From assembly GCF_023074055.1 (NCBI RefSeq), contig NZ_JADPKR010000024.1:1-39308 (forward strand): DNA of 39,308 nt, read 5' to 3'. This DNA comes from Bradyrhizobium sp. 141. GTDB lineage: Bacteria; Pseudomonadota; Alphaproteobacteria; Rhizobiales; Xanthobacteraceae. The notes below the pieces were generated by a model. The model made no database searches. It was not told where the DNA came from and saw only the letters and a program-made list of their open reading frames with translations. A program made the translations under genes and the position numbers. Below, in pieces: positions 21,814-30,243 of this stretch; the stretch's first letter is position 1; every line of letters begins with the position of its first letter.

Positions 21814-23535
21814 ATGCTCCACGTTCCCCCTCGGCAGGTTCCCCCGCTGGCGGACCTCCTTACTGTCGATTCGCTCTGTGTGTCATTCGGGCGGGATCTT
21901 CCTGAGGGAACAGCCGTCCGCGGTGTCTCTTTTTCTCTCCAGGCTGGCCGCTGCCTGGCAATCGTCGGCGGGTCCGGCTCGGGCAAGAGCGTGACCTCGC
22001 GCGCCATTGTCGGTCTTGCCGGCCGCCGGGCTCATGTCCATGCGCGTCAACTGAACTTTGCAGGGACCGATCTCATAGGTCTTGACGATCGCAGCTGGCA
22101 GCGCGTCCGTGGCAAGGAAATCGGATTCGTTCTGCAAGATGCGCTCGTGGGGCTCGACCCGCTCCGCCCGGTGGGCAAGGAGATCGGCGAAGCATTGCTT
22201 CTCCATCATGCGGTTGCATCAGGTGAGGAGCTCGAACGGCGCGTCGTCGCACTCCTTGAGCTCGTCGGGGTCCCTGAAGCCGAGGTGAAGGCCCGGCAAC
22301 TGCCGCATCAATTATCCGGTGGCCAGCGTCAACGCTCGCTCATCGCTGCCGCGCTGGCGCTAGATCCACGTATCCTGATCGCCGACGAGCCGACCACGGC
22401 TCTCGACGTCACCGTGCAGGCACAGGTGCTGGGACTGCTGGAAGAGACCAAGGTTCGGGGCAAGGCGCTCATCTTGATCAGCCATGATCTGGCGGTGGTC
22501 TCCCGGATAGCCGACGAAGTCTTAGTCATGCATGAAGGCGAGGTCGTCGAGCGCGGATCAGCAGACCAGGTTTTCCAGGACCCGCAGCACGCCTATACGC
22601 GCAAGCTTCTGGATGCCGTGCCCTCTGCTCGCCCGCGAGGCTCTCGTCTGTCACTATTGCCCGCTGCACGGCCGCCGCAGCCGCAGTCACGCTCCCTGGA
22701 GCAATTGCCAGCGCGATTACCCTCGACGTTCCCTTCCATCGTGCTCAGCGCGGCAAATCTTGTGAAGCGGTTCAAAGGACCAGACGGCGTGCTGCGGACG
22801 GTCGTCGACGGTGTCTCCTTCGAGCTGCGATCTGGTGAGACGCTGGGCGTCGTCGGCGAGTCCGGATCTGGTAAGTCGACGATGGCACGAATGGCGCTGG
22901 CGCTCGACCTGCCCGACGATGGGGCCGTTCTGTTTCAAGGTCAGGCCTGGACCACGCTCACTGATCGCGAGCGCAGAGCGCGGCGCCGGGCTATCTCGGT
23001 CATTTACCAGGATCCCCTCAGCTCCTTTGATCCTCGCTGGACTGTGGGACGCATCATATCCGATAGCCTCGCCAGTGACGTGTTGACCAGAGGCGAGCGC
23101 GATCAGCGCGTTATCCAGCTCCTTGATTTGGTCGGACTATCCCCAGCCTTCCTGAATCGCCGACCTCTCGAACTCTCGGGCGGTCAGCGCCAGCGCGTTG
23201 CGATCGCCCGCGCGATCGCTCCAAGGCCCGCCGTGATCGTCTGTGATGAACCGTTCTCCGCGCTCGACGTCCTAATCCAGGCACAAGTGCTGGACCTGCT
23301 TGCCGATCTGAAGGCGCATCTTAACATGAGCTACATCTTCATTTCGCATGATCTCGGCGTTGTCCGCCATCTCAGCGACCGCGTCATGGTCATGCGCCAA
23401 GGGCGCGTCGTCGAGACCGGCACCAGGGACGAGATTTTCCTCAATCCGCGTACCGATTACACCAAAGGCTTGATCGCCGCAGTCCCAAGACTTGCGCGCG
23501 GTTGGGCCGCCAATCGTTCATTCAGCCGCCTCTAA
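21814..23535 (+). CDS. ABC transporter ATPase, fused DppD-DppF type
   Basis: 573 residues with two complete nucleotide-binding domains. Domain 1: Walker A GGSGSGKSV (52-60), signature LSGGQRQRS, Walker B ILIADEPTTALD. Domain 2: Walker A GESGSGKST near 350, signature LSGGQRQRV, then VIVCDEPFSALD and a switch His (FISHDLGVVRHL). A Pro/Arg/Ser-rich linker joins them. This single-chain form replaces separate DppD and DppF and energises the two permeases. A good ribosome binding site (AGAAGGA) precedes the ATG. Last gene of the operon. Confidence 0.92.
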   Translation: MLHVPPRQVPPLADLLTVDSLCVSFGRDLPEGTAVRGVSFSLQAGRCLAIVGGSGSGKSVTSRAIVGLAGRRAHVHARQLNFAGTDLIGLDDRSWQRVRGKEIGFVLQDALVGLDPLRPVGKEIGEALLLHHAVASGEELERRVVALLELVGVPEAEVKARQLPHQLSGGQRQRSLIAAALALDPRILIADEPTTALDVTVQAQVLGLLEETKVRGKALILISHDLAVVSRIADEVLVMHEGEVVERGSADQVFQDPQHAYTRKLLDAVPSARPRGSRLSLLPAARPPQPQSRSLEQLPARLPSTFPSIVLSAANLVKRFKGPDGVLRTVVDGVSFELRSGETLGVVGESGSGKSTMARMALALDLPDDGAVLFQGQAWTTLTDRERRARRRAISVIYQDPLSSFDPRWTVGRIISDSLASDVLTRGERDQRVIQLLDLVGLSPAFLNRRPLELSGGQRQRVAIARAIAPRPAVIVCDEPFSALDVLIQAQVLDLLADLKAHLNMSYIFISHDLGVVRHLSDRVMVMRQGRVVETGTRDEIFLNPRTDYTKGLIAAVPRLARGWAANRSFSRL

Positions 23536-23547
23536 GAAGACGCTCGC

Positions 23548-23561
23548 ATAAGTGCGCTTAT
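23548..23561 (+). terminator. Short hairpin after the ABC operon
   Basis: ATAAG-TGCG-CTTAT is a perfect 5-bp stem with a four-base loop, 12 bp after the stop, followed by TTC only. Weak as an intrinsic terminator. Confidence 0.25.
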
Positions 23562-23818
23562 TTCAAATGCTCTGTGTTGATCGCCGTTTGACGATCTGGC
23601 CAAGACCTTTGCGATTGAAAACGCGTAGAAGCCAAATCCTCGTCGGCCGTTTTCATTGCGTGCAGCGTTTACTGCCATTCGATTCGAGAGTTCAGTCTAG
23701 CTGGTTCGGGCTGGTGAGCTCGGAGGGGTTGTCATATCGGTGTCCCGTCTATTGGGATTCCTGTGGTGCATAAATTGTCGAAAGTCTGCGTGCTTTTGGG
23801 CTTGTCTCTGATGCCGAC

Positions 23819-23834
23819 TGTCGGATTTGCGACA
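23819..23834 (+). promoter_or_regulatory. NifA upstream activator sequence, first of a tandem pair
   Basis: TGTCGGATTTGCGACA is a perfect TGT-N10-ACA. A second site starts 3 bp later at 23838, and a sigma-54-like element starts at 23896. Two sites this close are unlikely by chance. Confidence 0.6.
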
Positions 23835-23837
23835 TTC

Positions 23838-23853
23838 TGTCGGAGCCAGGACA
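23838..23853 (+). promoter_or_regulatory. NifA upstream activator sequence, second of a tandem pair
   Basis: TGTCGGAGCCAGGACA is another perfect TGT-N10-ACA, centred 19 bp after the first (nearly two helical turns), so both would face the same side of the DNA. It ends 43 bp before the -24 element. Confidence 0.6.
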
Positions 23854-23895
23854 CGCCCGCTAAAGCAATAGCCTTTACAAATCAAGCTCTCGCAG

Positions 23896-23912
23896 TTGGC
23901 ACGAGCCTTGAA
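23896..23912 (+). promoter_or_regulatory. Sigma-54-like promoter with damaged -12 element
   Basis: TTGGCACGAGCCTTGAA has a perfect -24 box (TGGCACG) and correct spacing, but the -12 reads TTGA rather than TTGC. Loss of this C usually weakens or kills sigma-54 promoters. It points at the eroded region ending in the MATE pseudogene, consistent with a dying transcription unit. Confidence 0.5.
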
Positions 23913-24396
23913 AAGGAGCTGTCATCCAGCATCGTATGCTCAGGAAATCTAGTGATGGCTCTTAAGTTGATCGCCTCTCAGTTCACGTATGCGTCGCATG
24001 CGACTGCGGCTCCCCAAACGCCACTGTCCGTCTCGGTGCGCGCTCGCGCCCGGTTTCGCCACGGTGATCGACCACTCCGCGATCGCGGTTTACGCCGGCA
24101 CCCATCGCGATGCTGACGACCGACCATCGCGTCTTCTTTGCGCTTAACACGCGCCGAAAAGTCGATGCGATGGCGGAGGCACTGATCAAGGCGCTCATCA
24201 GCGGACGAGCAGTCGCCAGACCTCACGCTCAACGGTAAGTCCAAGCCAATGCGCGCCTCCTCTGAGCCGCAGCTACCCAGGCGGACCGCCTGATTCCTGC
24301 CCCGGTAGGCCATCGCGAAATCAGGGCGAAAAAGAGCATCCTCTCGGCGGAACAAGAGCGGCTTGCGGCCGTGGCAAACCGAGCAGCGTGATTTCC
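23913..24396 (+). other. Eroded DNA between NifA-type promoter and MATE pseudogene
   Basis: AAAAGGAG at 23911-23918 looks like a ribosome binding site but no intact gene follows. The translation around 24110-24220 (TTDHRVFFALNTRRKVDAMAEALIKAL, in two pieces) weakly recalls the C-terminal half of VOC/glyoxalase-like proteins; too broken to call. Confidence 0.3.
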
Positions 24397-25822
24397 ATGC
24401 ATAAAATAGTCGAAACAAAGCAAATATCAGTTTTGCGGCAGGGGGGCACGAGACGGGCGGCTGGCCAACACCTCACGATCGAGCTCAGCGAAGCTGTGAA
24501 GCTCGAGTGGCCGATGGTGTTGACCCAGCTTGCGCAGGTCGCGATGATGCCGACGGATCTTGCCTTTATCGGGCACATCGGGCCTGAGGCACTCGCCGCG
24601 GCTGCCCTGGCCATCACGCTCTATCTCGTCAGCTTCACCTTTGGCGCGGGCATGCTGGCGCCGATCGCGCCTTGGCGGCGCAGGCGTATGGGGCCGGGAA
24701 TCTTGCTATGGTACAGCGCGCACTGCGCACGGGGCTGTGGGCGGCGCTGATGCTGTCGTTCCCGATCATCGCGTTTGCGTTTCGCGGAGAGCAAATACTG
24801 CTCGCTTTCGGTCAGGCCCCAGACGCGGCGCGGCTCGCCCAGCAATATCTGTTCGGACTGGACTTGGGCGTGTTGCCGGCGCTATGCTGCAGGCCATCCG
24901 TAATTTCATGAGCGCGGTCAACCGGCCGGAGCCGATCTTGTGGATCACGCTGGCGGCGATCCCCATCAACGCCTTGCTCGTGTATCTGCTGGTCTATGGG
25001 AAGCTCGGGCTGCCGCGGCTTGAGCTGTTCGGGGCGGGGCTTGCGAGCGCGCTGGTGAACTATGCGATGTGCCTGGCCGGTTTGTGGTTCGCCACGATGC
25101 GTCGCCCTTTCCGTGACTACCACGTGCTTGCAGATCTTTGGTAGTTCGATTGGCCCTTCTTGCGAAATCCGATCGTGATCGGAACTCCGATCTCAATCGC
25201 CTCCCTGATGCAGTACGGAGTTTTGTCGGCTGCCGCGCTCCTGGCGGGCCTGATCAGCACCAGTGCACTCGCTGCTCATCAGATCGCGGTTCAGATCACC
25301 GTGATTACATCCATGATCGCTTTCGGAATCAGCATGGCGGCGGCCGCGCGCGTTGGCCATGCGGTCGGCCGCAACGACGGTCCCGGCATCAAGCGGGCAG
25401 GCCTGGTCGCGATGCTGCTCGGTACCCTTATCGCTGCCTTGCTGACAGTTGCGGTGATCGTCGCGCGTTTTGAGATCGCAGAGCTGTTTCTGGACAAATC
25501 GGTGGGAGATGGCGACGCGACGATCGGACTGACTGCAGAGCTCCTTATCGTCGCCGCGAGCCTTTTTGTCACTGATGCCGCGCAGAGCATTGCGGCGGGT
25601 GGTCTGCGCGGCCTGAAGGACACTCGGGTGCCGCTTCTGTTCGTCGGCATTGCCTATTGGCTGATCGGCTTCTCACTTGGCTACGTGCTTGGTTTGAAGA
25701 TCGGGCGTGGTGCGACTGGCATCTGGATTGGCTTGTCAATCGGGACAACCATCTATGCGGGGCTCCTCGTCCTGCGGTTCTATCTGCTGGCGAGCAGGCG
25801 TGCTCTCAGAGCCTTCACTTGA
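24397..25822 (+). pseudogene. MATE-family efflux transporter, frameshifted
   Basis: Joining three frames gives a nearly full NorM-like transporter. The first part (from ATG 24397) runs LEWPMVLTQLAQVAMMPTDL ... FGAGMLAPIA; a frameshift near 24666 leads to AAQAYGAGNLAMVQRALRTG; a second near 24885 leads to MLQAIRNFMSAVNRPEP; an in-frame TAG (25142-25144) interrupts ADLW-x-FDWPFLRNPIVIGTP; the rest, to 25822, is intact. Twelve membrane segments can be traced. Two frameshifts and a stop mean no functional protein, though the rest is well conserved, so decay looks recent. It probably once exported a small molecule under NifA control. Confidence 0.85.
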
Positions 25823-25879
25823 TTGCGTAATGACGGTTCTTGGCGAGCGAGAATCCAGGAATGCGAGGCGACTTCAGGT

Positions 25880-26226
25880 TCCCTCCGCCTTCAAAGAGGA
25901 CAAGGCGTCCGATTGGAAACAAGATGCTAAACCGCGCAGTGACCAGGAGTTGTGTGCCCTTCTAAGGCACATCGAGACTAATTTGCCGGCCCACATCCAT
26001 CTCGTCGTTGGCAACCACGCCACCACAAGCATCCAAGATCAGGAACTGGCTCGCCCGACGTCAGCGCTGGCACATTCAATTCCCACCAGCCTATGCTTCC
26101 TGCCTGGACCAGGTCGAACGCTTCTTCAGGCTCATCACCCATCACGTCCATCCGGCACCTCCGACGTCGGAAAAAAAGCGACAGCCTATCCGCGCCTACA
26201 ATACAATTGCGCGCCCCTTCATGTGA
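25880..26226 (+). pseudogene. IS630-family transposase C-terminal remnant
   Basis: Two frames together read DQELCALLRHIETNLPAHIH, LVVGNHATT, then KIRNWLARRQRWHIQFPPAY, ASCLDQVERFFRLIT and a final YNTIARPFM. This follows the DDE C-terminal part of IS630 transposases (HLI-DNYATHKHP-VRAWLARRPRWH-HF-PTY-SWLNQVERFF). The Asp of VDN is Gly here and a frameshift lies near 26020. Not functional. Confidence 0.7.
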
Positions 26227-26478
26227 ACTCCTGACCCGGACTCCGCCCCGCAACCTCGCGCGACGTTGTCGGCGAATTTCCGGGACGGAACTGCGTCGCC
26301 GGGACGAAAACTGAGGAACGCAGACGGCGAATTGTGGCTCAATCGTACGACATCTGGAGAATGCGCCAACGTGCATTGAAGGCAACCGTTACTCGACGGT
26401 CATGGAGATGGACATCGCACTTGTGGTCGAAGCGATAGAGAACAAGCAGGACCCGCCGTTACGAGCGTTGTGAATGAT

Positions 26479-26494
26479 TGTCCGGTTTGTGACA
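26479..26494 (+). promoter_or_regulatory. NifA upstream activator sequence
   Basis: TGTCCGGTTTGTGACA, a perfect TGT-N10-ACA, ends 95 bp before the -24 element at 26590. This is the textbook distance for NifA activation. Confidence 0.75.
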
Positions 26495-26588
26495 GGACGC
26501 GAGTCCTTGTCAGTTACCAAAGCCCAGACGGCTTCTGCCGAGCGCCGTTTCTAGACAATGATTCAACGTCTATCAGGATAGATGATGA

Positions 26589-26605
26589 CTGGCACAGACG
26601 TTGCT
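26589..26605 (+). promoter_or_regulatory. Sigma-54 promoter ahead of the pentapeptide/PanC-like pair
   Basis: CTGGCACAGACGTTGCT has all key bases of the TGGCAC-N5-TTGC consensus with correct GG-to-GC spacing. Transcription would start near 26615 and run into the gene at 26970. Confidence 0.8.
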
Positions 26606-26969
26606 ATTGAAGTGAATCGTGAGGCCGACTGTTAGAATCAGGAACTCGCGGGTAGCCCAAGTTGCGGCACGTTTCGCTCGACTGTCGACAGACTGATTAA
26701 GTACCCAAGGGTGACGTCCTGGGAGATCAACTCCGTCTGCTGCACCTTGCTTAGGCTTTTCGTGCGTGTCGGTTCGTGATGGCACAATTCAAGAGGCCCG
26801 GTCAGGTAAGTTAGATCCTGATGAGGGATGATGCTTAAGTCGCAGAAATAAATCCCAAGAGGCGCTCGCGACAAACCTTGGCTACCTGAAACAGACGGGC
26901 CATGCAAAAGGTGCCCGACAAACGAGACTAAGAAAGTGCGCTCGTCATCGAGAATGGAAAATATCGACA
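26606..26969 (+). other. Long leader of the pentapeptide-repeat gene
   Basis: About 355 bases of leader lie between the predicted start of transcription and the first ATG. No convincing gene on the plus strand. It may hold post-transcriptional control or may simply be insertion debris. Confidence 0.4.
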
Positions 26970-28457
26970 ATGACGCAAGCCATGGATACCAATAGTCACT
27001 TCGGCGTGCATGAGGAGCTGGGAATCCGTGCAACGACGATAAGCCAATCTTCGGCAGATGGCGACTTTGTTCGCTACTGGAGCCGAAACGGTGATCGGGC
27101 GTCTGCCTTGGCTGCGGTGGGAAAGCGAACCGAGGACGCAATCAAGAAGACCGGCATCGGCCTGCGGCTATCTTCCGAGAACTTCAACGGTCACGATTTA
27201 TCCGGGTTTCCGTTGCGGCGATGCATCCTCAATCGTGCGCAACTTCACGGAGCGAAGCTGGATGGAGCCGATCTGTCCGAGGCCAACCTTATTTGCCCCG
27301 GACTAGAGCGAGCAAGTTTCCGCGGAGCCAAGCTCGACTTTGCGTATATGCATGCTATTGCCGCACAGGTCTGCAATTTCGACGATGCAAGTCTGCGCAA
27401 TCTCATCGATGCAACGGGTAGCCTATTCCACGGGTGCAGCATGCGAAGGACCCGTTTCGACAACGCAGTCCTAAGTGGCGTCCTCTTTTATCAATGTGAT
27501 GCGAGCCAGGCTGTCTTTGATGGCGCCGAACTGCAAGGATCGACCATCAATGAATGCTACCTGCCTTGCTCGTCCTTTCATTTTGCCAAGTTAAACCAAG
27601 TTACGATGACGAAGGCGCATCTGACCGGCGGCTCGCTCTTGCAGTCGAGGGGGGAGTGTCTATCAATCCTACGCCCCACTTCGGTCGATGATCTTGTCCT
27701 AGAGAACGCTCATCTTCCTTACTTCAGGCTTTCAAAGGCGAGCGGTCGCATCCTGGCCAAAGCGCTGAGCGCCCCCTTTTCGGATTTCAGCCTCTCAAAT
27801 CTTGCGAAGGCGGAGCTCGAGGAGGCAGATCTATCGGAGGCGCGACTTCTGTCCGTAAACCTCGCCAATGCCAACCTCGTCGGCGCGGTGTTGAACGGAG
27901 TATCAGTGCGTTCTTGCCAGCTCGATGGAGCTGATCTATCTCGCGCATCAGGGGAAGCCATTTCGATCTTCGAGAGCACGATGCGATCCGCCCAGTTGCG
28001 CGGCTTCCGTGCGCGCTGTGCGTTTATACGCGATTGCGATATCGATGATTCAGATTTTTCGCAGGCGTACCTATATCGCTCAATGATTACCGGTGATCCT
28101 CCGCAGTCGATGGCTTTGAACCGCGCCAATTTCGAGGGAGCCAACCTTGTTCAGTCATATATTGCGGCAGGAATGACTGGCAGCAACCTGGAAGCCGCCC
28201 GTACGGCATACGTCCGAATGAATCAATCCTCGCTCTGCAAAACGAACTTGAGTGGAATTTCACCTTTCCAGGCAAGCTTTGTAAAAACAGACTTCTCGGA
28301 TGCAATGATAACGACGTTTGAACCACCGTTCTTTGCAGACAGATGTCCTGGGCTCCATGCTGCTTTGAAGGACGTGGAAGATCAGAAATCCGAACCTTCA
28401 GAGTATCTGGCTGAGTTCTCATCGCTAATGAGGCGCGCTCGAGAAGGATCGACCTGA
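26970..28457 (+). CDS. Pentapeptide-repeat protein, NifA-controlled
   Basis: 495 residues. From about residue 70 to 440 the chain is made of A(D/N)LXX-type pentapeptides, for example AQLHGAKLDGADLSEANL, AKAELEEADLSEARLLSVNL (20 residues) and NANLVGAVLNG, interrupted near 215-265 by a less regular stretch. Such repeats fold as a right-handed four-sided beta-helix. The N-terminal 65 residues are not repetitive and have no signal peptide, so the protein is likely cytoplasmic. No catalytic domain is seen. Pentapeptide proteins act as DNA mimics, scaffolds or unknown factors; none of these can be chosen here. It is the first gene after a perfect NifA/sigma-54 promoter and lies 207 bp before a PanC-like gene. 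Confidence 0.9.
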   Translation: MTQAMDTNSHFGVHEELGIRATTISQSSADGDFVRYWSRNGDRASALAAVGKRTEDAIKKTGIGLRLSSENFNGHDLSGFPLRRCILNRAQLHGAKLDGADLSEANLICPGLERASFRGAKLDFAYMHAIAAQVCNFDDASLRNLIDATGSLFHGCSMRRTRFDNAVLSGVLFYQCDASQAVFDGAELQGSTINECYLPCSSFHFAKLNQVTMTKAHLTGGSLLQSRGECLSILRPTSVDDLVLENAHLPYFRLSKASGRILAKALSAPFSDFSLSNLAKAELEEADLSEARLLSVNLANANLVGAVLNGVSVRSCQLDGADLSRASGEAISIFESTMRSAQLRGFRARCAFIRDCDIDDSDFSQAYLYRSMITGDPPQSMALNRANFEGANLVQSYIAAGMTGSNLEAARTAYVRMNQSSLCKTNLSGISPFQASFVKTDFSDAMITTFEPPFFADRCPGLHAALKDVEDQKSEPSEYLAEFSSLMRRAREGST

Positions 28458-28664
28458 TTGGGCTAAAGGACGCATGACGATCTGGGGTGCCTGTCATCAC
28501 AGAGAAGGACAATGGAGAAGCGGGATGCGTCCCCGTTGTGGCCGGACTCCAGGCGCTCATGAGCTCATTCGCCGCGCGGTCGATGTGGCCGGTAGCGCTC
28601 GCCATGCGTCATCTCTGATCGAGCAGCAGGGCTGCTGGGCAATCAATAAGACGGAGCAGGAAAT

Positions 28665-29543
28665 ATGCATCTAGCGTCTCTTTCAGCTGGTAAGACCTTC
28701 ATTTCGGACGTAGCAAGAAGAGGTCAAACTATCGGCACTGTACACACTTTGGGTGCGTTGCATCTGGGCCACGCGGAATTAATCAGAAGGGCCGCAGCCG
28801 AGAACGATGTGGCCATTGTCACAGCCTATCCGAACAAGATTCAGCTTAGCCCAGGTCCTGAGTACGAGTTCAATCTGGAGGATGACATTGCGCTTGCGCT
28901 GAGAGCGGGCGCTTCTGCCGTCATTTCAACGACCGACGCGGAGATGTTTCCGCCAGGATATCGCACCTTTGTGTCTCAAGGGGATTATGCGCTGCGTGCG
29001 AGCGGGCCTCATGGGCTCCTCAAGGAAGCTGTCACCGGATGCATCCGCTGGATTTGTTATGCGCGACCAACTCGCAGCTATTTCGGCTTGAAGGATATTG
29101 GACAGGCCCTTCTCGTTAAGCGAGCGGTCGCGGACCTGCTTCTTGATTGCGAGATACGATTTGTGCCGACGGTTCGATACAAGAACGGAGTGCCTATTTC
29201 GTCGCGTTTGCGACACTTCAATCCTTCCGAGCTCGACGAGCTTTCGTCCCTCTTCATGGCGCTGAACCATTTTAGAAAACTGGCCGCGCGGGGAGTATCT
29301 TGCACCGAAGATCTGATAGAGTCGGCAAAACCGCTGATCAAATTCCGACGGCTTGAATTGGAAACTCTTCGAATTGTTAGCGCGGACACCTTCGAAGATC
29401 AGGAGCAGATCGAACTTCCCTTTATAATCAGTGGCGTCGCCGTTGGTCACGGCCTCAGAGTGTTTGATAATATCTTTGTGCCGGATCAAGATACACTTCT
29501 GAATGGTCCTGCAGATGTATGGATCGATTTGCCCGAAAGATAG
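28665..29543 (+). CDS. Divergent pantothenate synthetase (PanC)-like ligase
   Basis: 292 residues, PanC-sized (about 280). It keeps the nucleotidyl-transferase core: GALHLGH (HxGH, His33-His36; canonical MGALHEGH has Met where this has Leu29), YFGLKD (139-144; canonical YFGEKDFQQ), Gln60 in NKIQL (the pantoate-contacting Gln of NP-QF) and the KMSKS-like PISSR (177-181). PanC joins pantoate and beta-alanine using ATP through a pantoyl adenylate. Several usually strict residues differ (FVNP to AYPN, KDFQQ to KDIGQ, SSRN to SSRL), so it may act on another acid or amine. AGGA/GGAG lies just upstream of the ATG. Likely co-transcribed with the pentapeptide gene. True PanC remains possible. Confidence 0.85.
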   Translation: MHLASLSAGKTFISDVARRGQTIGTVHTLGALHLGHAELIRRAAAENDVAIVTAYPNKIQLSPGPEYEFNLEDDIALALRAGASAVISTTDAEMFPPGYRTFVSQGDYALRASGPHGLLKEAVTGCIRWICYARPTRSYFGLKDIGQALLVKRAVADLLLDCEIRFVPTVRYKNGVPISSRLRHFNPSELDELSSLFMALNHFRKLAARGVSCTEDLIESAKPLIKFRRLELETLRIVSADTFEDQEQIELPFIISGVAVGHGLRVFDNIFVPDQDTLLNGPADVWIDLPER

Positions 29544-29850
29544 GATTCTGGTGTCCATGCACAGTCGCAAGTTTGGAGAGACCGGCTGCGGTTCGCGCAT
29601 TGGGCTCGGAATCAGGAAAGACTCTTTTAGGGAAACTCCTCGGGCCGAGCCGCAATGCGCCTTCAACGCAGGCCGAGCTCGCGGTGCCTGCGGCGCTTGA
29701 TCACGCGGATCAGGCCACGAAGCCTCATGCGCGAGATCCGCAAGCTGAAGGCGGGCCGAGCGATGCTGCGTATCGTTCGTGCTCTTGCTCGCGCTGCGGC
29801 GATCGCGGATCATGAGCGGCAATACTGCACAGCAGACGCGAGTAGCGACA
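29544..29850. other. Intergenic after the PanC-like gene
   Basis: No supported gene. A plus-strand frame includes MREIRKLKAGRAMLRIVRAL followed by ARAAAIADHE, basic and helical, ending near the start of the recombinase remnant; it could be a small gene once tied to that recombinase. Confidence 0.3.
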
Positions 29851-30243
29851 ATGAAAGCGGCGACCTACGCACGGTTTAGCTCACACATGCAAGCTCACCG
29901 GCCCATTGAAGACAAGGTCGCACTCGGTCGCGCCATTTGCGAAGGCGAATTGATCGTGGTCGCCGTTCTACGATGACCGTGCTATTTCGGCGCAAGCACA
30001 ATGAAATCGGCTCGGCTGGCAACAACTCGTCGCGATGCCAAAGCCGGAAAGTTCGACGTTGCGGTGGCTGAAGCGTTAGACCGCATTTCCCGTGATCTGG
30101 ATGACCGAACCGGCATTCACAAGCGGCTCAGCGTCACTGGCATCGAAATCCGTAGCGCGCGGGATGATTTGGTAGACGATATCCACATCGGCGTGACGGG
30201 GCCACTCGGTGCGCTCTACTTCAAAGCCATGCGGCGAGGTTGA
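29851..30243 (+). pseudogene. Serine recombinase (resolvase-type) N-terminal remnant
   Basis: The translation begins MKAATYARFSSHMQAHRPIE and DKVALGRAICEGELIVVAVL, the catalytic-domain start of large serine recombinases (YARFSS with the nucleophilic Ser), then after a frameshift near 29975 continues KSARLATTRRDAKAGKFDVAV, AEALDRISRD and GIHKRLSVTGIEIRSARDD, LGALYFKAMRRG. The DRxSR motif survives. The C-terminal DNA-binding part is absent. Such recombinases move or excise genomic islands; this one is dead. Confidence 0.75.

Noticed and set aside
23763..24116. 117-residue frame with a signal-peptide-like start
   Set aside because: It overlaps the tandem NifA sites and sigma-54-like promoter and turns Arg-rich; probably not a gene.
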